19,423 nt of DNA. Origin: Opitutales bacterium. GTDB taxonomy: Bacteria; Verrucomicrobiota; Verrucomicrobiia; Opitutales; JAIRKQ01. The position numbers and the translations under genes are program-made. The DNA is taken from the NCBI GenBank assembly GCA_029059365.1, contig JAIDVZ010000131.1:1-19423 (forward strand). Reading direction: 5' to 3'. Positions 6,568 through 17,164 of the stretch are shown one piece after another. The notes beneath the pieces were generated by a model that ran no database searches, was not told the DNA's origin, and saw only the letters and a list, made by a program, of their open reading frames with translations. Every line of letters starts with the position of its first letter. The stretch's first letter is position 1.

Positions 6568-7269
6568 GTGGAAGATATACTCGAACATTCATCTTTACCT
6601 ACACACCTGGCATTTATAATGGATGGCAACGGGCGTTGGGCACAAAAGCGTGGATTACCCCGAATAGCCGGGCATCAGCGTGGGGTACGCGCAGCAAAAA
6701 TTGTACTTCAATCAGCAATGAAGTACCGCATAAAATACATAACACTGTACGCTTTTTCTACCGAAAATTTCAATCGCCCGCAAAGCGAAGTAACGTTTTT
6801 GATGAATTTGTTCAGGAGAAGTATAAAAAAATACTTCAAATTTTTTACGAAAAACGATGTGAAGTTCCGTGCAATCGGTGATACGTCTAAATTGCCTGAT
6901 GATCTGCAACAAGCAATTCTCAAATTGCAGCAAAAAACAGCCGATGCATCATCTCTCGTGGTGAATGTCGCGCTAAATTATGGTGCCCGGGATGAGATCG
7001 TACATGCTGTACAGCAATTGCTTGACTCAAAAAAAGACCACGTATCTTGGCAAGATATCCGGGATAATTTATACACCGCTTCTACTCCGGATCCGGACAT
7101 GATAGTACGTACTTCAGGGGAGTATCGATTAAGCAATTTTCTACTACTTCAAGCAGCTTATTCTGAACTTTATTTTCTAAAAACTTACTGGCCAGATGTG
7201 ACCGAACAAACCTTCATCGACATTATACAGGAATTTCAAAAGCGTGATCGACGCATGGGGAGAATTTAA
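6568..7269 (+). CDS. uppS: Isoprenyl transferase (undecaprenyl diphosphate synthase)
   Basis: Cis-prenyltransferase that elongates farnesyl-PP with isopentenyl-PP to undecaprenyl-PP, the lipid carrier for peptidoglycan and O-antigen synthesis. The motif FIMDGNGRWAQKRGL holds the catalytic Asp19. Further family blocks are YAFSTENFNRP, ALNYGARDEI and, near the C-terminus, VRTSGEYRLSNFLLLQAAYSELYF. The length of 233 residues is normal. The start is a GTG at 6568 without a clear Shine-Dalgarno; the next in-frame ATG is inside the catalytic motif and so excluded. cdsA follows after 2 bases. A frame over the same DNA from 6390 is a shadow. Confidence 0.96.
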   Translation: MEDILEHSSLPTHLAFIMDGNGRWAQKRGLPRIAGHQRGVRAAKIVLQSAMKYRIKYITLYAFSTENFNRPQSEVTFLMNLFRRSIKKYFKFFTKNDVKFRAIGDTSKLPDDLQQAILKLQQKTADASSLVVNVALNYGARDEIVHAVQQLLDSKKDHVSWQDIRDNLYTASTPDPDMIVRTSGEYRLSNFLLLQAAYSELYFLKTYWPDVTEQTFIDIIQEFQKRDRRMGRI

Positions 7270-7271
7270 AT

Positions 7272-8093
7272 ATGAAAAAAAGAATTTATAGCACAATTTT
7301 GCTATGGGCATTTTTATTTTTTGTTTTATTTTTTGGACGAATTATCGGGTGTTTTTGCTTATTGCTCGCCGCAAGCGCACTTACTCAGCACGAGTTTTAT
7401 CAGCTACTGAAACAAGCAAAATATCAACCAGATGTATTATCGGGGATACTTTTGGGGACCTGTTTACCGATGGGATGTGCATTCACAAATTTGACAATTG
7501 GGGAGCTATTGACGTTGATTGTGATAATTTCCTCTCTTCTTGCCAGTTTCAAACGTTCACTGCAATTTGTCCAACAATCATTAATTCCAACATTGGTCGG
7601 AGTGATATACATACCATTTATGCTGAGTTTTGTGGTAAAGTTTGTACAGAATTATCCACAATTCGCGACTTCACAAGCAGTAGCTACTGTATTCTTATTA
7701 ATCGCGATATCAAAATTCAGCGATGTCGGAGCGTTACTAATTGGATGCCAATTTGGACATCATAAGCTCATGCCAAGTTTTAGCCCGAATAAAACATTTG
7801 AAGGATTATTGGGTGGAGTAGCTGCTTCCACAATCATCGGAATAACCGGGTTTTTAGTATTTAAACACTACCTTGTTCCGCAGTTAACAATCACAAACGT
7901 TACAATATTGTCTATCATATTATCGCTCGTATCACCACTTGGAGATATAATAGAATCAGCAACAAAGCGCATAGCAGGAGTTAAAGATTCTGGTCATATA
8001 ATTCCAGGAATCGGAGGAATATTGGACTTAATGGATAGCCTAATATTCAGTTTACCGCTCGGAGTCACGCTTCTCTCACATGGCATATTATGA
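7272..8093 (+). CDS. cdsA: Phosphatidate cytidylyltransferase (CDP-diglyceride synthase)
   Basis: Integral membrane enzyme converting phosphatidic acid and CTP to CDP-diacylglycerol for phospholipid synthesis. The 273 residues are mostly hydrophobic, with about eight membrane segments. The C-terminal region carries the CDS signature SATKRIAGVKDSGHIIPGIGG followed by ILDLMDSL: the K-D pair and final Asp are kept, while the usual PGHGG-DR reads PGIGG-DL. That variant is also found, to my recollection, in several other phyla. SFSPNKTFEGLLGG is another family block. The ATG is 2 bases after uppS, with GGGGAGA upstream, so the pair is an operon, as in many bacteria; dxr/rseP, frequent next genes, do not follow. 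Convergent with holB. Confidence 0.93.
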   Translation: MKKRIYSTILLWAFLFFVLFFGRIIGCFCLLLAASALTQHEFYQLLKQAKYQPDVLSGILLGTCLPMGCAFTNLTIGELLTLIVIISSLLASFKRSLQFVQQSLIPTLVGVIYIPFMLSFVVKFVQNYPQFATSQAVATVFLLIAISKFSDVGALLIGCQFGHHKLMPSFSPNKTFEGLLGGVAASTIIGITGFLVFKHYLVPQLTITNVTILSIILSLVSPLGDIIESATKRIAGVKDSGHIIPGIGGILDLMDSLIFSLPLGVTLLSHGIL

Positions 8094-8150
8094 TCGTGTA
8101 ATATAGGTGTTATGAAAAATTTTTTGAACACAATTGACGATCTGCTTTTT
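8092..8150 (+). terminator. Possible terminator after cdsA (nested inverted repeats plus T run)
   Basis: Right at the cdsA stop, GATCGT (8092-8097) is complementary to ACGATC (8137-8142), enclosing a second pair GTGTT (8107-8111)/AACAC (8127-8131). The outer arm is followed by TGC and TTTTT. This is oriented to end cdsA transcription. The stems are short with internal loops, so efficiency is uncertain. Confidence 0.35.
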
Positions 8151-8154
8151 GTCT

Positions 8155-9006
8155 TTAGTCCCTGCTGAACCATTGGATAATCAATAAGAAGCAACGCTCA
8201 AGACAGGAAATAAGATTACAGTTGATCGCCAAAAAATAGTGCAAATCTTCAAAAAAAGAAATTATTTTGTGCAGGTTCAAAACCTCTTCTGAGTGGGCTC
8301 TGAAGGTTTTTTCTGTCGAAATTTCAAGCGCTTTAAGTAATATGAGTTCGCTATCCATCTTGTCTGCATCTTCTTCATCAAGAAGTTCACCTAAGTGCTG
8401 ATCAATGTACGATAATAATTTATACATCTCAATAACCGCTAGATTTTTTTTTGACCTGTTAAACAACAACTCTAACCACGATTCGTAAGAATTAATTATG
8501 TGGTCCAAGACTGGACTTACAATTTTTTGATGATCAGAAAATCTGAATATTACACAACGGCTAACTATTGTCGGCAACATCGCGTATGGACTAGGAGAGG
8601 ATAAAACGATCACAGTATCAGCCGGGGGTTCCTCTAATGTTTTTAAAAACGAATTAGCGGCATATTTATTCATGCGCTCTGCATGTTCAATATAAGCAAC
8701 TTTAAAACGTGAAATTTTAGGTGAAACCTGAATTTTTGCGATTAAGTCTCGAACAGCATCTGCCGTAATTTGTGCACTACCAACAATATCGGAGGAAATT
8801 TGAAAAAAATCCATATGTTGCGTACAGTCTGTACAATTTAAAATTTTATTCGCTAAAGCATGGGCAACCTTACTTGTCACTTGGACATCTTCAGCAATGA
8901 ACAACAACGAATTTGGCAAACGATCTGCGTCGTATAAGTTGAGCAATCTGTCCAAAATGACAGCTGAATTATTCAAATCGCGATATGTATTCTCTGCGAA
9001 TGGCAT
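8155..9006 (-). CDS. holB: DNA polymerase III clamp-loader subunit delta-prime
   Basis: A clamp-loader AAA+ family protein of 283 residues, short against about 330 in many bacteria. The N-terminal pattern (LLNLYDADRLPNSLLF, about 21-36) matches the start of the delta-prime AAA+ domain. There is no Walker A lysine loop, as usual for delta-prime. The helix EHAERMNKYAANSFLKTLEE (108-127) and the SRC motif (Ser149-Arg150-Cys151) with the preceding LPTIV are strongly diagnostic; SRC supplies the arginine finger. Only two cysteines (58 and 61) remain where a four-cysteine zinc module normally sits. The ATG at 9006 has AGAGGA upstream and overlaps tmk by 38 bases. Last gene of the long minus-strand block, convergent with cdsA. 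Confidence 0.88.
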   Translation of the reverse strand: MPFAENTYRDLNNSAVILDRLLNLYDADRLPNSLLFIAEDVQVTSKVAHALANKILNCTDCTQHMDFFQISSDIVGSAQITADAVRDLIAKIQVSPKISRFKVAYIEHAERMNKYAANSFLKTLEEPPADTVIVLSSPSPYAMLPTIVSRCVIFRFSDHQKIVSPVLDHIINSYESWLELLFNRSKKNLAVIEMYKLLSYIDQHLGELLDEEDADKMDSELILLKALEISTEKTFRAHSEEVLNLHKIISFFEDLHYFLAINCNLISCLERCFLLIIQWFSRD

Positions 9007-9592
9007 TTTGAATATCCTCTTTGCTTTGTTTGCCCTCTATCAGGAGGAACCGATCATTTTTCTTAGCAAGTTCAATATACCCACCACGCACATCCTCAAA
9101 AAACTGTAAGCTTTCTTGTTCAAAACGATCGATATTTTCCCCGCGAAGCGACAATCTTTTCAAACTTTCCTCAGGATCGATGTCCAGCAATATTGTTAAA
9201 TCCGGCACCAGTCCACCAGCAGCAAAATTATTGAGAAATTCCACATCTGATCGAGAAATTTTACGCGCACTACCCTGATAAACCAGCGATGAATCAAAAA
9301 AACGATCACATAAAACATCCTTGCCAGCCTGCAACGCTGGTAAAATTTTCTCATCCACATGTTGTGCCCGACTGGATTCAAATAATAACAGTTCCGCACG
9401 TGGAGAAAAAAATGTATCAACTGTCCCATTTTTCAGCAATGCTCGCATTTGCTCGCCAAGTACTGTACCACCCGGCTCACGAGTACAAATTACCGATATA
9501 TTACGTGCAGATAGCCAATTAGCAAGCAACTCAATTTGGGTGCTTTTGCCACATCCTTCAATTCCCTCAAATGTTATAAAATGGCCCTTCAT
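8969..9592 (-). CDS. tmk: Thymidylate kinase
   Basis: Phosphorylates dTMP to dTDP for DNA synthesis. The P-loop FEGIEGCGKST includes Lys16. The TREPGGTVLGEQ block (37-48), the DRFFDSSLVYQG motif and the C-terminal LRGENIDRFEQES lid region all match TMP kinases. The length of 207 residues is typical. The ATG at 9592 overlaps the stop of the upstream sugar kinase as ATGA, indicating coupled translation. holB overlaps its 3' end by 38 bases; the tmk-holB pairing is widespread in bacteria. Confidence 0.97.
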   Translation of the reverse strand: MKGHFITFEGIEGCGKSTQIELLANWLSARNISVICTREPGGTVLGEQMRALLKNGTVDTFFSPRAELLLFESSRAQHVDEKILPALQAGKDVLCDRFFDSSLVYQGSARKISRSDVEFLNNFAAGGLVPDLTILLDIDPEESLKRLSLRGENIDRFEQESLQFFEDVRGGYIELAKKNDRFLLIEGKQSKEDIQNAIRREYISRFE

Positions 9593-10632
9593 ATCGCTCT
9601 TTGAATGATACTCCTTGCTTGCATCTCATCCGGTGAATCTCCATGTTCGACATAATACTTCGCAACAGCACTTCCCATATGTAGCGCAGATTTAATATTC
9701 TGATTGTCCAAGTAATCAAACAAAAAACCAGCGTTAAAGTGATCCCCTGCCCCAGTGGAAACCTTTGGGTGTTCCGAAAAATATCCAGTCACAAAAACCG
9801 CATTATCATCACATCCAACGGACATCGTATTTGCATGTATAAAAACAACTTTACAGCCGATTCCAGATCGTATTAAACGTGCACATTTTAACATACTATC
9901 TTCACTTTCGATTACCTTGTCCTGGCACCCCAACACAGAAAGTATATGCTGTGCTTCACTTAAATTTAAGCCCAAGATTGACGGTCCGATACGGGAGAAT
10001 CTTTGGATATAATTTATCAATTTAGAAATGTCCTCTTTCGTCCGTTTTGATGGATCCGCGAGGTCAAAAAAAAATGTATGTGCGGCATGAACATCGATAA
10101 TGTCGGTCAAAAATAGTTCGAATATGCTGTGCATTCTCGGCAGCATCGTCCAATTTACGAAGCATAATAGCTCATTTTTGGATACAATTTCACGCAACAT
10201 ATTCTTGTTACAAGCAGAACATATACTATCAGCATCAATTTTGGCAGTATCATGCATCTCTCCGAGCAAAATCTTGCCATCATCAAACTCAATCGCACGG
10301 GTCTCACCAGGCATACCAACCGAAATCGCTTTATTTTTTTGTGCAAAGGTTTTAAAAATATTTTCGTGTACATCTCCTAACGTACCGATGTACGTCGTTG
10401 TTGCGCCCAATAATCGTAGGGCCTCGCTCAAAATTGGTCCATTACCGCCAATTTTCTTACAAACTATATCAAGTTCAATATTAGCACTCCTCCCTGCAGC
10501 TGCTGAAATCCGTTTACCAAATTGATCAATAAATCTGATAAACACCTTGTTGTCCCCATCATAATAATCGACCGCACGAACAATCGTATCTATAAAACCA
10601 TCGAACCCAATAAGGATGTTTTTTCTCCCCAT
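9589..10632 (-). CDS. PfkB/ribokinase-family sugar kinase, substrate unknown
   Basis: A 347-residue ribokinase-fold protein. The substrate-side glycines appear in KKIGGNGPILSEALRLLG (Gly62-Gly63-Asn64), and the ATP-binding and anion-hole motif STGAGDHFNAGF is at 292-303, with Asp297 the expected catalytic base. The N-terminus reads ILIGFDGFIDTIVRAVD, where most family members have a short beta strand followed by the sugar-binding Asp. No signal peptide or membrane segment is seen, so it is cytoplasmic. A strong Shine-Dalgarno (TAGGAGAGC) precedes the ATG at 10632, 15 bases after the permease stop, and the stop overlaps tmk. The substrate may be a sugar, sugar phosphate or nucleoside; nothing here settles it. 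Confidence 0.85.
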   Translation of the reverse strand: MGRKNILIGFDGFIDTIVRAVDYYDGDNKVFIRFIDQFGKRISAAAGRSANIELDIVCKKIGGNGPILSEALRLLGATTTYIGTLGDVHENIFKTFAQKNKAISVGMPGETRAIEFDDGKILLGEMHDTAKIDADSICSACNKNMLREIVSKNELLCFVNWTMLPRMHSIFELFLTDIIDVHAAHTFFFDLADPSKRTKEDISKLINYIQRFSRIGPSILGLNLSEAQHILSVLGCQDKVIESEDSMLKCARLIRSGIGCKVVFIHANTMSVGCDDNAVFVTGYFSEHPKVSTGAGDHFNAGFLFDYLDNQNIKSALHMGSAVAKYYVEHGDSPDEMQARSIIQRAI

Positions 10633-10647
10633 GCTCTCCTACCCCTT

Positions 10648-11787
10648 TCAGTTACGTGCTACTTTCCGTAACATACAAATTCCAATTCCTGATAATACAA
10701 TATTTGGCAACCAAACTAACATTTCCGCATGTATACGCGCATATTTCCCCATCCATGATAACGCAACCATAGCGAAATAATAAATGAATGCAAAAACCAC
10801 TGCCAGTAAGATATTAATTGAGGTATCCGCTCTATTTTTTCGTATACCTAACGGAATTGCAATGAGTGACATTGCTACGATCCCAAACGCCATAGCGATA
10901 TTGCTAGAAATTTGCATATCAACCATCCTGCGATCACGTTTTATTATCTCCGGTGTTAATGTTTCAGACGGGTCTGCATGCCAATTTTCACGCGCATACA
11001 GCAGTTCGTTTAAATTCATATATCGCAATTTTTTTACCGTCTGAGTATCTTCATTGATGATACCGGTAATCGGCAATGACACGGATAATTCATTAAATGA
11101 TAACATATCAGGGTTATGTCCATCCAACGAGTGTTTCCTGTCGAAATACTCCGCATTTCCACCAAATAATTTCAACAAAATCGTACTAGAATCTGAATCA
11201 TAAGATATTTTACCATGTTTGGCAGAAATGTAGCAACTGATATCATCTTCACCGAGTTGCCAAATTTTTAATCTCTGCAAATCATCGTCATGTATAGAAT
11301 CGACATATATAATGTAACCCTGAAAGCATCTAATAAATTCACCAGATCGAATAAATCGAACAGGATTTTCCTTAAGAACTTTTTTGAACGAGCGTTTATA
11401 TTCTGTAATCGAGTCTGGAGCGTAATATAAGTTGACGAAACAGGACAGGATAGTCGCCACTAGCACGATCAAAAAAATCGGTAATGATATGCGGTATATA
11501 CTCCATCCTATACTTTTCATTGTCAATAATTCGTTGGAAACAGATAATCGACTGATACTGATCAATATGCCAGCAAACATGCCAACAGGAAGAGCATATG
11601 ACACCATCGATGGTATGATAATTGATAAAATTTTTCCAGTTTCCAATAACGATAATCTTCCACTTGCGACCCAATCAAAGATATCACGTACAGCGTTTCC
11701 AAGTATAAGTACACCAACAAATACCAGCACCGCTATCACACATGACATCGCAGTTTTTTTTAGAACATATTTAAAAAATATACTCAT
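10648..11787 (-). CDS. LptF/LptG (YjgP/YjgQ) family LPS-export permease
   Basis: Inner-membrane component of the LptB2FG ABC transporter, which extracts LPS and passes it to the Lpt bridge. The 379 residues show the family layout: three membrane segments at about 15-35, 55-78 and 98-120, a soluble periplasmic beta-rich domain at about 125-290, and three C-terminal segments at about 293-316, 323-346 and 353-373. The conserved cytoplasmic coupling region NELLTMKSIGWS follows segment two. I cannot decide between LptF and LptG; the KENPVRFIRSGEF stretch looks more like LptF. Only one paralogue is present, so its partner must be elsewhere. The ATG at 11787 lies 6 bases after leuS without a Shine-Dalgarno. 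Evidence of a diderm cell. Confidence 0.88.
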   Translation of the reverse strand: MSIFFKYVLKKTAMSCVIAVLVFVGVLILGNAVRDIFDWVASGRLSLLETGKILSIIIPSMVSYALPVGMFAGILISISRLSVSNELLTMKSIGWSIYRISLPIFLIVLVATILSCFVNLYYAPDSITEYKRSFKKVLKENPVRFIRSGEFIRCFQGYIIYVDSIHDDDLQRLKIWQLGEDDISCYISAKHGKISYDSDSSTILLKLFGGNAEYFDRKHSLDGHNPDMLSFNELSVSLPITGIINEDTQTVKKLRYMNLNELLYARENWHADPSETLTPEIIKRDRRMVDMQISSNIAMAFGIVAMSLIAIPLGIRKNRADTSINILLAVVFAFIYYFAMVALSWMGKYARIHAEMLVWLPNIVLSGIGICMLRKVARN

Positions 11788-11793
11788 TAACAG

Positions 11794-14361
11794 TTACTTA
11801 ATCAGGAAATTAATCACTTTATTCGGGACATAATTATTTTTTATAACTTCCTTATTTTCAAGGTACTTAGACAATTTTAGATCTGATTTTATAATATCAA
11901 CCAAAGCAGTTTCTGAGGTATCACGAGGTACACTTATCGCTCCTCGAGCCTTACCATTAAACTGCACCACAATTTTCGCATCTTGTGGAGTAGTAGCTGT
12001 ACCTAATGGTTTGGGCCATTCCACATCAGATATACTTTCTTCAGTACCCCCAAGTCTGTGATATAATTCCTCCGTAATATGAGGAGCAAATGGTGCCAAT
12101 AACTGCAATAATGTAAAAGCGGCACGTTTTGATATTTTATCTTCTTTCAGTAAGAAGTTCAAACAGATCATCATCTGTGAGATAGCGGTATTGAAGTGCA
12201 AAATCTCGATATCTTGGGTAACTTTTTGGATAGTTTCATCAATCATCTTTTGCTCCGCAGGTGCACTTTCTTCCTCAAACACTCGAGCATTTCCATTTTC
12301 ATCGATATACGTTTTCCAAATTTTCGATAGGAAACGAAAAGTACCATCAATACCACGGCTATTCCAAGGCTTCATCGCATCCAATGGGCCAAGGAACATT
12401 TCATATAACCGAAATGCATCTGCACCATACTTATCGATGATGTCATCTGGATTGATAACATTCCCCAAACTTTTGGACATTTTGGAGCCATCTTCACCAA
12501 GAATAATTCCCTGATGGAAGAGCCGCTTAAATGGCTCATCTGTGGAAACGATGCCAATGTTATATAAAAATTTATGCCAAAACCGTGCATATAATAGGTG
12601 TAAAACTGCATGCTCAGCACCACCCACATACAGATCAGGGCCTTCCCAATATTTCTCAGAAGATTCCTCTACGAGTGCGGTTGAATGCCTCGGTGACATG
12701 TACCGCAGATAATACCAGCACGAACCTGCCCATTGTGGCATAGTGTTGGTTTCACGCCGCCCGCGAACCCATAACCCTGGGGTTCCTGCACGAAAATCAG
12801 CAGCTGAAATAATTTTCCCAGTAACCGCTTCTACATATACATTGACCCAGTTAGTATCACGTGCCAACGGGCTCTCGCCGTTCTCTGAAGGCAGGTATGA
12901 TTCCATCTCCGGCAGAACTAAAGGTAATTCTTTCGAAGTCAGCGGTAATGCACAAAAAACTCCATCAGCATCTCCATATTTTACAGGCTGTTCCGGTAAA
13001 AATTCCCGGAAATAAAAATCATCTCGCTTAGTAACATATTCGTAATCTTTCTCATCAATCCATATCACAGGGATCGGTTCTCCCCAGTAACGCTGCCTAG
13101 AAAATAGCCAATCTCGTAACTTATAATTCACAGCAGCTTGACCAACCCCTTGCTTTTCCAGTGCAGCTATTATACTATCACGGGCTTGCTCACCTGACAG
13201 CCCATCAAATTCACCAGAATTTATCAGTTCACCATCATCGCAAAATGGTAAATCTTTATCGGACTTCAAAACCTGCTTAATCTTTAAGCCATATTTTTTG
13301 GCAAATTCATAATCACGTGCATCGTGTGCAGGCACCATCATAACCGCACCGGTACCATAGCTCGGCAAAACATAATCTGCGACCCATATCGGTACGAGTT
13401 CGCCATTCATTGGATTAATCGCATATGCTCCTGTGAACACCCCTGTTTTTGTTTTTGCCAGATCAGTACGCTCAAGATCGCTCTTACTCCGTATAGCTTC
13501 GAGATATTCGCGCACCCCCTGGCGCTGATTAGGTGTGATGATTTTCGCTACTAATTCATGCTCCGGTGCAAGCACAATACCGGTAACACCGTAAAGAGTG
13601 TCAGGGCGTGTGGTATATACTTTAACTTTGCTAGCACGGCCTTTTATCGCGAAGGATATGCATGCACCTGTTGATTTACCGATCCAGAGGATCTGCTGCC
13701 GCTTCGTTGATTCTGGCCAATCAAGATCGTGAAGTCCGTCTAATAATTGATCAGCATATTTTGTGATTCGTAGTACCCATTGCCGGAGATTTCTTCGTTC
13801 AACTGGATAATTTCCACGTTCAGAACGGCCATTAATAACCTCCTCGTTGGCTAACACAGATTTCAGCTCATTGCACCACCAAACCGGACGCTCATCGGTA
13901 TACGCTAATCCATGTTTAAATAGCTGAAGAAATATCCATTGCGTCCAACGATAATAATTAGGATCTGTGGTATTTACTTCACGGCTCCAGTCAATGGCAA
14001 ACCCAAGTCGCTTAATTTGTGCTCGAAAATGTTCAATATTATGCTCCGTATTAACCGCCGGATTTACACCAGTTTTTATCGCATGTTGTTCAGCAGGTAG
14101 CCCAAATGCGTCCCACCCCATTGGGTGTAAGACATTATATCCACACGCTCGCTTATATCGTGCTATAATATCGGTAGCAGTATATCCCTCTGGATGCCCG
14201 ATATGCAAGCCAGCACCTGATGGATACGGAAACATATCCAATACATAGTATTTTTTCTTCCCTAAATCCTCTGTAACTCGAAATGTACGATTTTCCTCCC
14301 AAATTTCATGCCAGCGATCTTCTATACGCCCAAAATTATATGACGAGCCATTCGAATCCAT
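11794..14361 (-). CDS. leuS: Leucyl-tRNA synthetase
   Basis: Class I synthetase charging tRNA-Leu, including the tRNA-Leu(CAG) encoded at 6447. The HIGH motif is HIGH itself at residues 53-56 in PSGAGLHIGHPEGY, and KMSKS occurs at about 625. The CP1 editing domain is intact, with TTRPDTLYG at about 250 and VPAHDARDYEFA later; WLFSRQRYWGEPIPV returns to the catalytic core, followed by RRETNTMPQWAGSCWYYLR. The C-terminal anticodon-binding region ends NNYVPNKVINFLIK. The length is 855 residues from the ATG at 14361. A TTG at 14397 would add 12 residues not matching the family, so I rejected it. The gene follows atpC by 46 bases. Confidence 0.97.
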   Translation of the reverse strand: MDSNGSSYNFGRIEDRWHEIWEENRTFRVTEDLGKKKYYVLDMFPYPSGAGLHIGHPEGYTATDIIARYKRACGYNVLHPMGWDAFGLPAEQHAIKTGVNPAVNTEHNIEHFRAQIKRLGFAIDWSREVNTTDPNYYRWTQWIFLQLFKHGLAYTDERPVWWCNELKSVLANEEVINGRSERGNYPVERRNLRQWVLRITKYADQLLDGLHDLDWPESTKRQQILWIGKSTGACISFAIKGRASKVKVYTTRPDTLYGVTGIVLAPEHELVAKIITPNQRQGVREYLEAIRSKSDLERTDLAKTKTGVFTGAYAINPMNGELVPIWVADYVLPSYGTGAVMMVPAHDARDYEFAKKYGLKIKQVLKSDKDLPFCDDGELINSGEFDGLSGEQARDSIIAALEKQGVGQAAVNYKLRDWLFSRQRYWGEPIPVIWIDEKDYEYVTKRDDFYFREFLPEQPVKYGDADGVFCALPLTSKELPLVLPEMESYLPSENGESPLARDTNWVNVYVEAVTGKIISAADFRAGTPGLWVRGRRETNTMPQWAGSCWYYLRYMSPRHSTALVEESSEKYWEGPDLYVGGAEHAVLHLLYARFWHKFLYNIGIVSTDEPFKRLFHQGIILGEDGSKMSKSLGNVINPDDIIDKYGADAFRLYEMFLGPLDAMKPWNSRGIDGTFRFLSKIWKTYIDENGNARVFEEESAPAEQKMIDETIQKVTQDIEILHFNTAISQMMICLNFLLKEDKISKRAAFTLLQLLAPFAPHITEELYHRLGGTEESISDVEWPKPLGTATTPQDAKIVVQFNGKARGAISVPRDTSETALVDIIKSDLKLSKYLENKEVIKNNYVPNKVINFLIK

Positions 14362-14407
14362 TCTATCACAATGAACACAAATACCGATCAATCGCAAGAA
14401 TATTTGG

Positions 14408-14821
14408 TTATTTGTCCAACAACAGTTTTTGGGCCATGTGATACTTAACCTTCGCCTCTAATCTTTCAATCTCCATCGGGTCTAACGCGCTACGATTGTT
14501 GCGAGCATCTTCCAAGGCCTGTGTCGCTCGTTTCACAGCAGCATCGATTGCTCGAGCATCAACATCTTTTGTACTCAACATCTCATCAGTGATGATCAAA
14601 ACAGTATCATTAACGACACGGACAAAGCCTTGATCGATGATATATGAAGCAATTTTATCCTTCTCCTTTAAAACCATACACCCAGGAGATAATATGCTTA
14701 TCAAAGGACGATGTCCTGGTAAAATTTCTATCTCCCCGAGCTCTGTTGAGACGGACACCGAATCGGCTTTGACATCAACGTCAACTCCGTTAGGGGTAAT
14801 GACTTTTACAATGAGCTGCAT
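14408..14821 (-). CDS. atpC: ATP synthase F1 epsilon subunit
   Basis: Epsilon is the regulatory subunit of the F1 central stalk. The beta-sandwich N-terminal domain contains STELGEIEILPGHRPLISIL (about 26-45), the family hallmark, and a C-terminal helical domain follows (AIDAAVKRATQALEDARNN, then EIERLEAKVKYHMAQ). The length of 137 residues is normal. It starts at ATG 14821, 26 bases after the atpD stop, with AGGA about 12 bases upstream. It ends the F1 gene group; leuS follows on the same strand. Confidence 0.95.
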   Translation of the reverse strand: MQLIVKVITPNGVDVDVKADSVSVSTELGEIEILPGHRPLISILSPGCMVLKEKDKIASYIIDQGFVRVVNDTVLIITDEMLSTKDVDARAIDAAVKRATQALEDARNNRSALDPMEIERLEAKVKYHMAQKLLLDK

Positions 14822-14847
14822 GCTGAAGATCTTTCCTAAAAAGTTCC

Positions 14848-17160
<2,313 letters not shown>

Positions 17161-17164
<4 letters not shown>

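Noticed and set aside
6390..6881. 163-residue plus-strand frame over tRNA-Leu and uppS
   Set aside because: It runs through the promoter, the tRNA and the real uppS in another frame and has no family features.
8094..8154. A small gene between cdsA and holB
   Set aside because: The 61-base gap has no credible open frame and is better explained by the inverted repeats.
9755..10525. Plus-strand frames opposite the PfkB kinase (85 and 141 residues)
   Set aside because: Both are antisense shadows without recognisable domains or ribosome sites; the minus-strand frame carries the kinase motifs.
14362..14397. TTG start adding 12 residues to LeuRS
   Set aside because: The added residues do not match LeuRS N-termini; ATG at 14361 gives the expected start.
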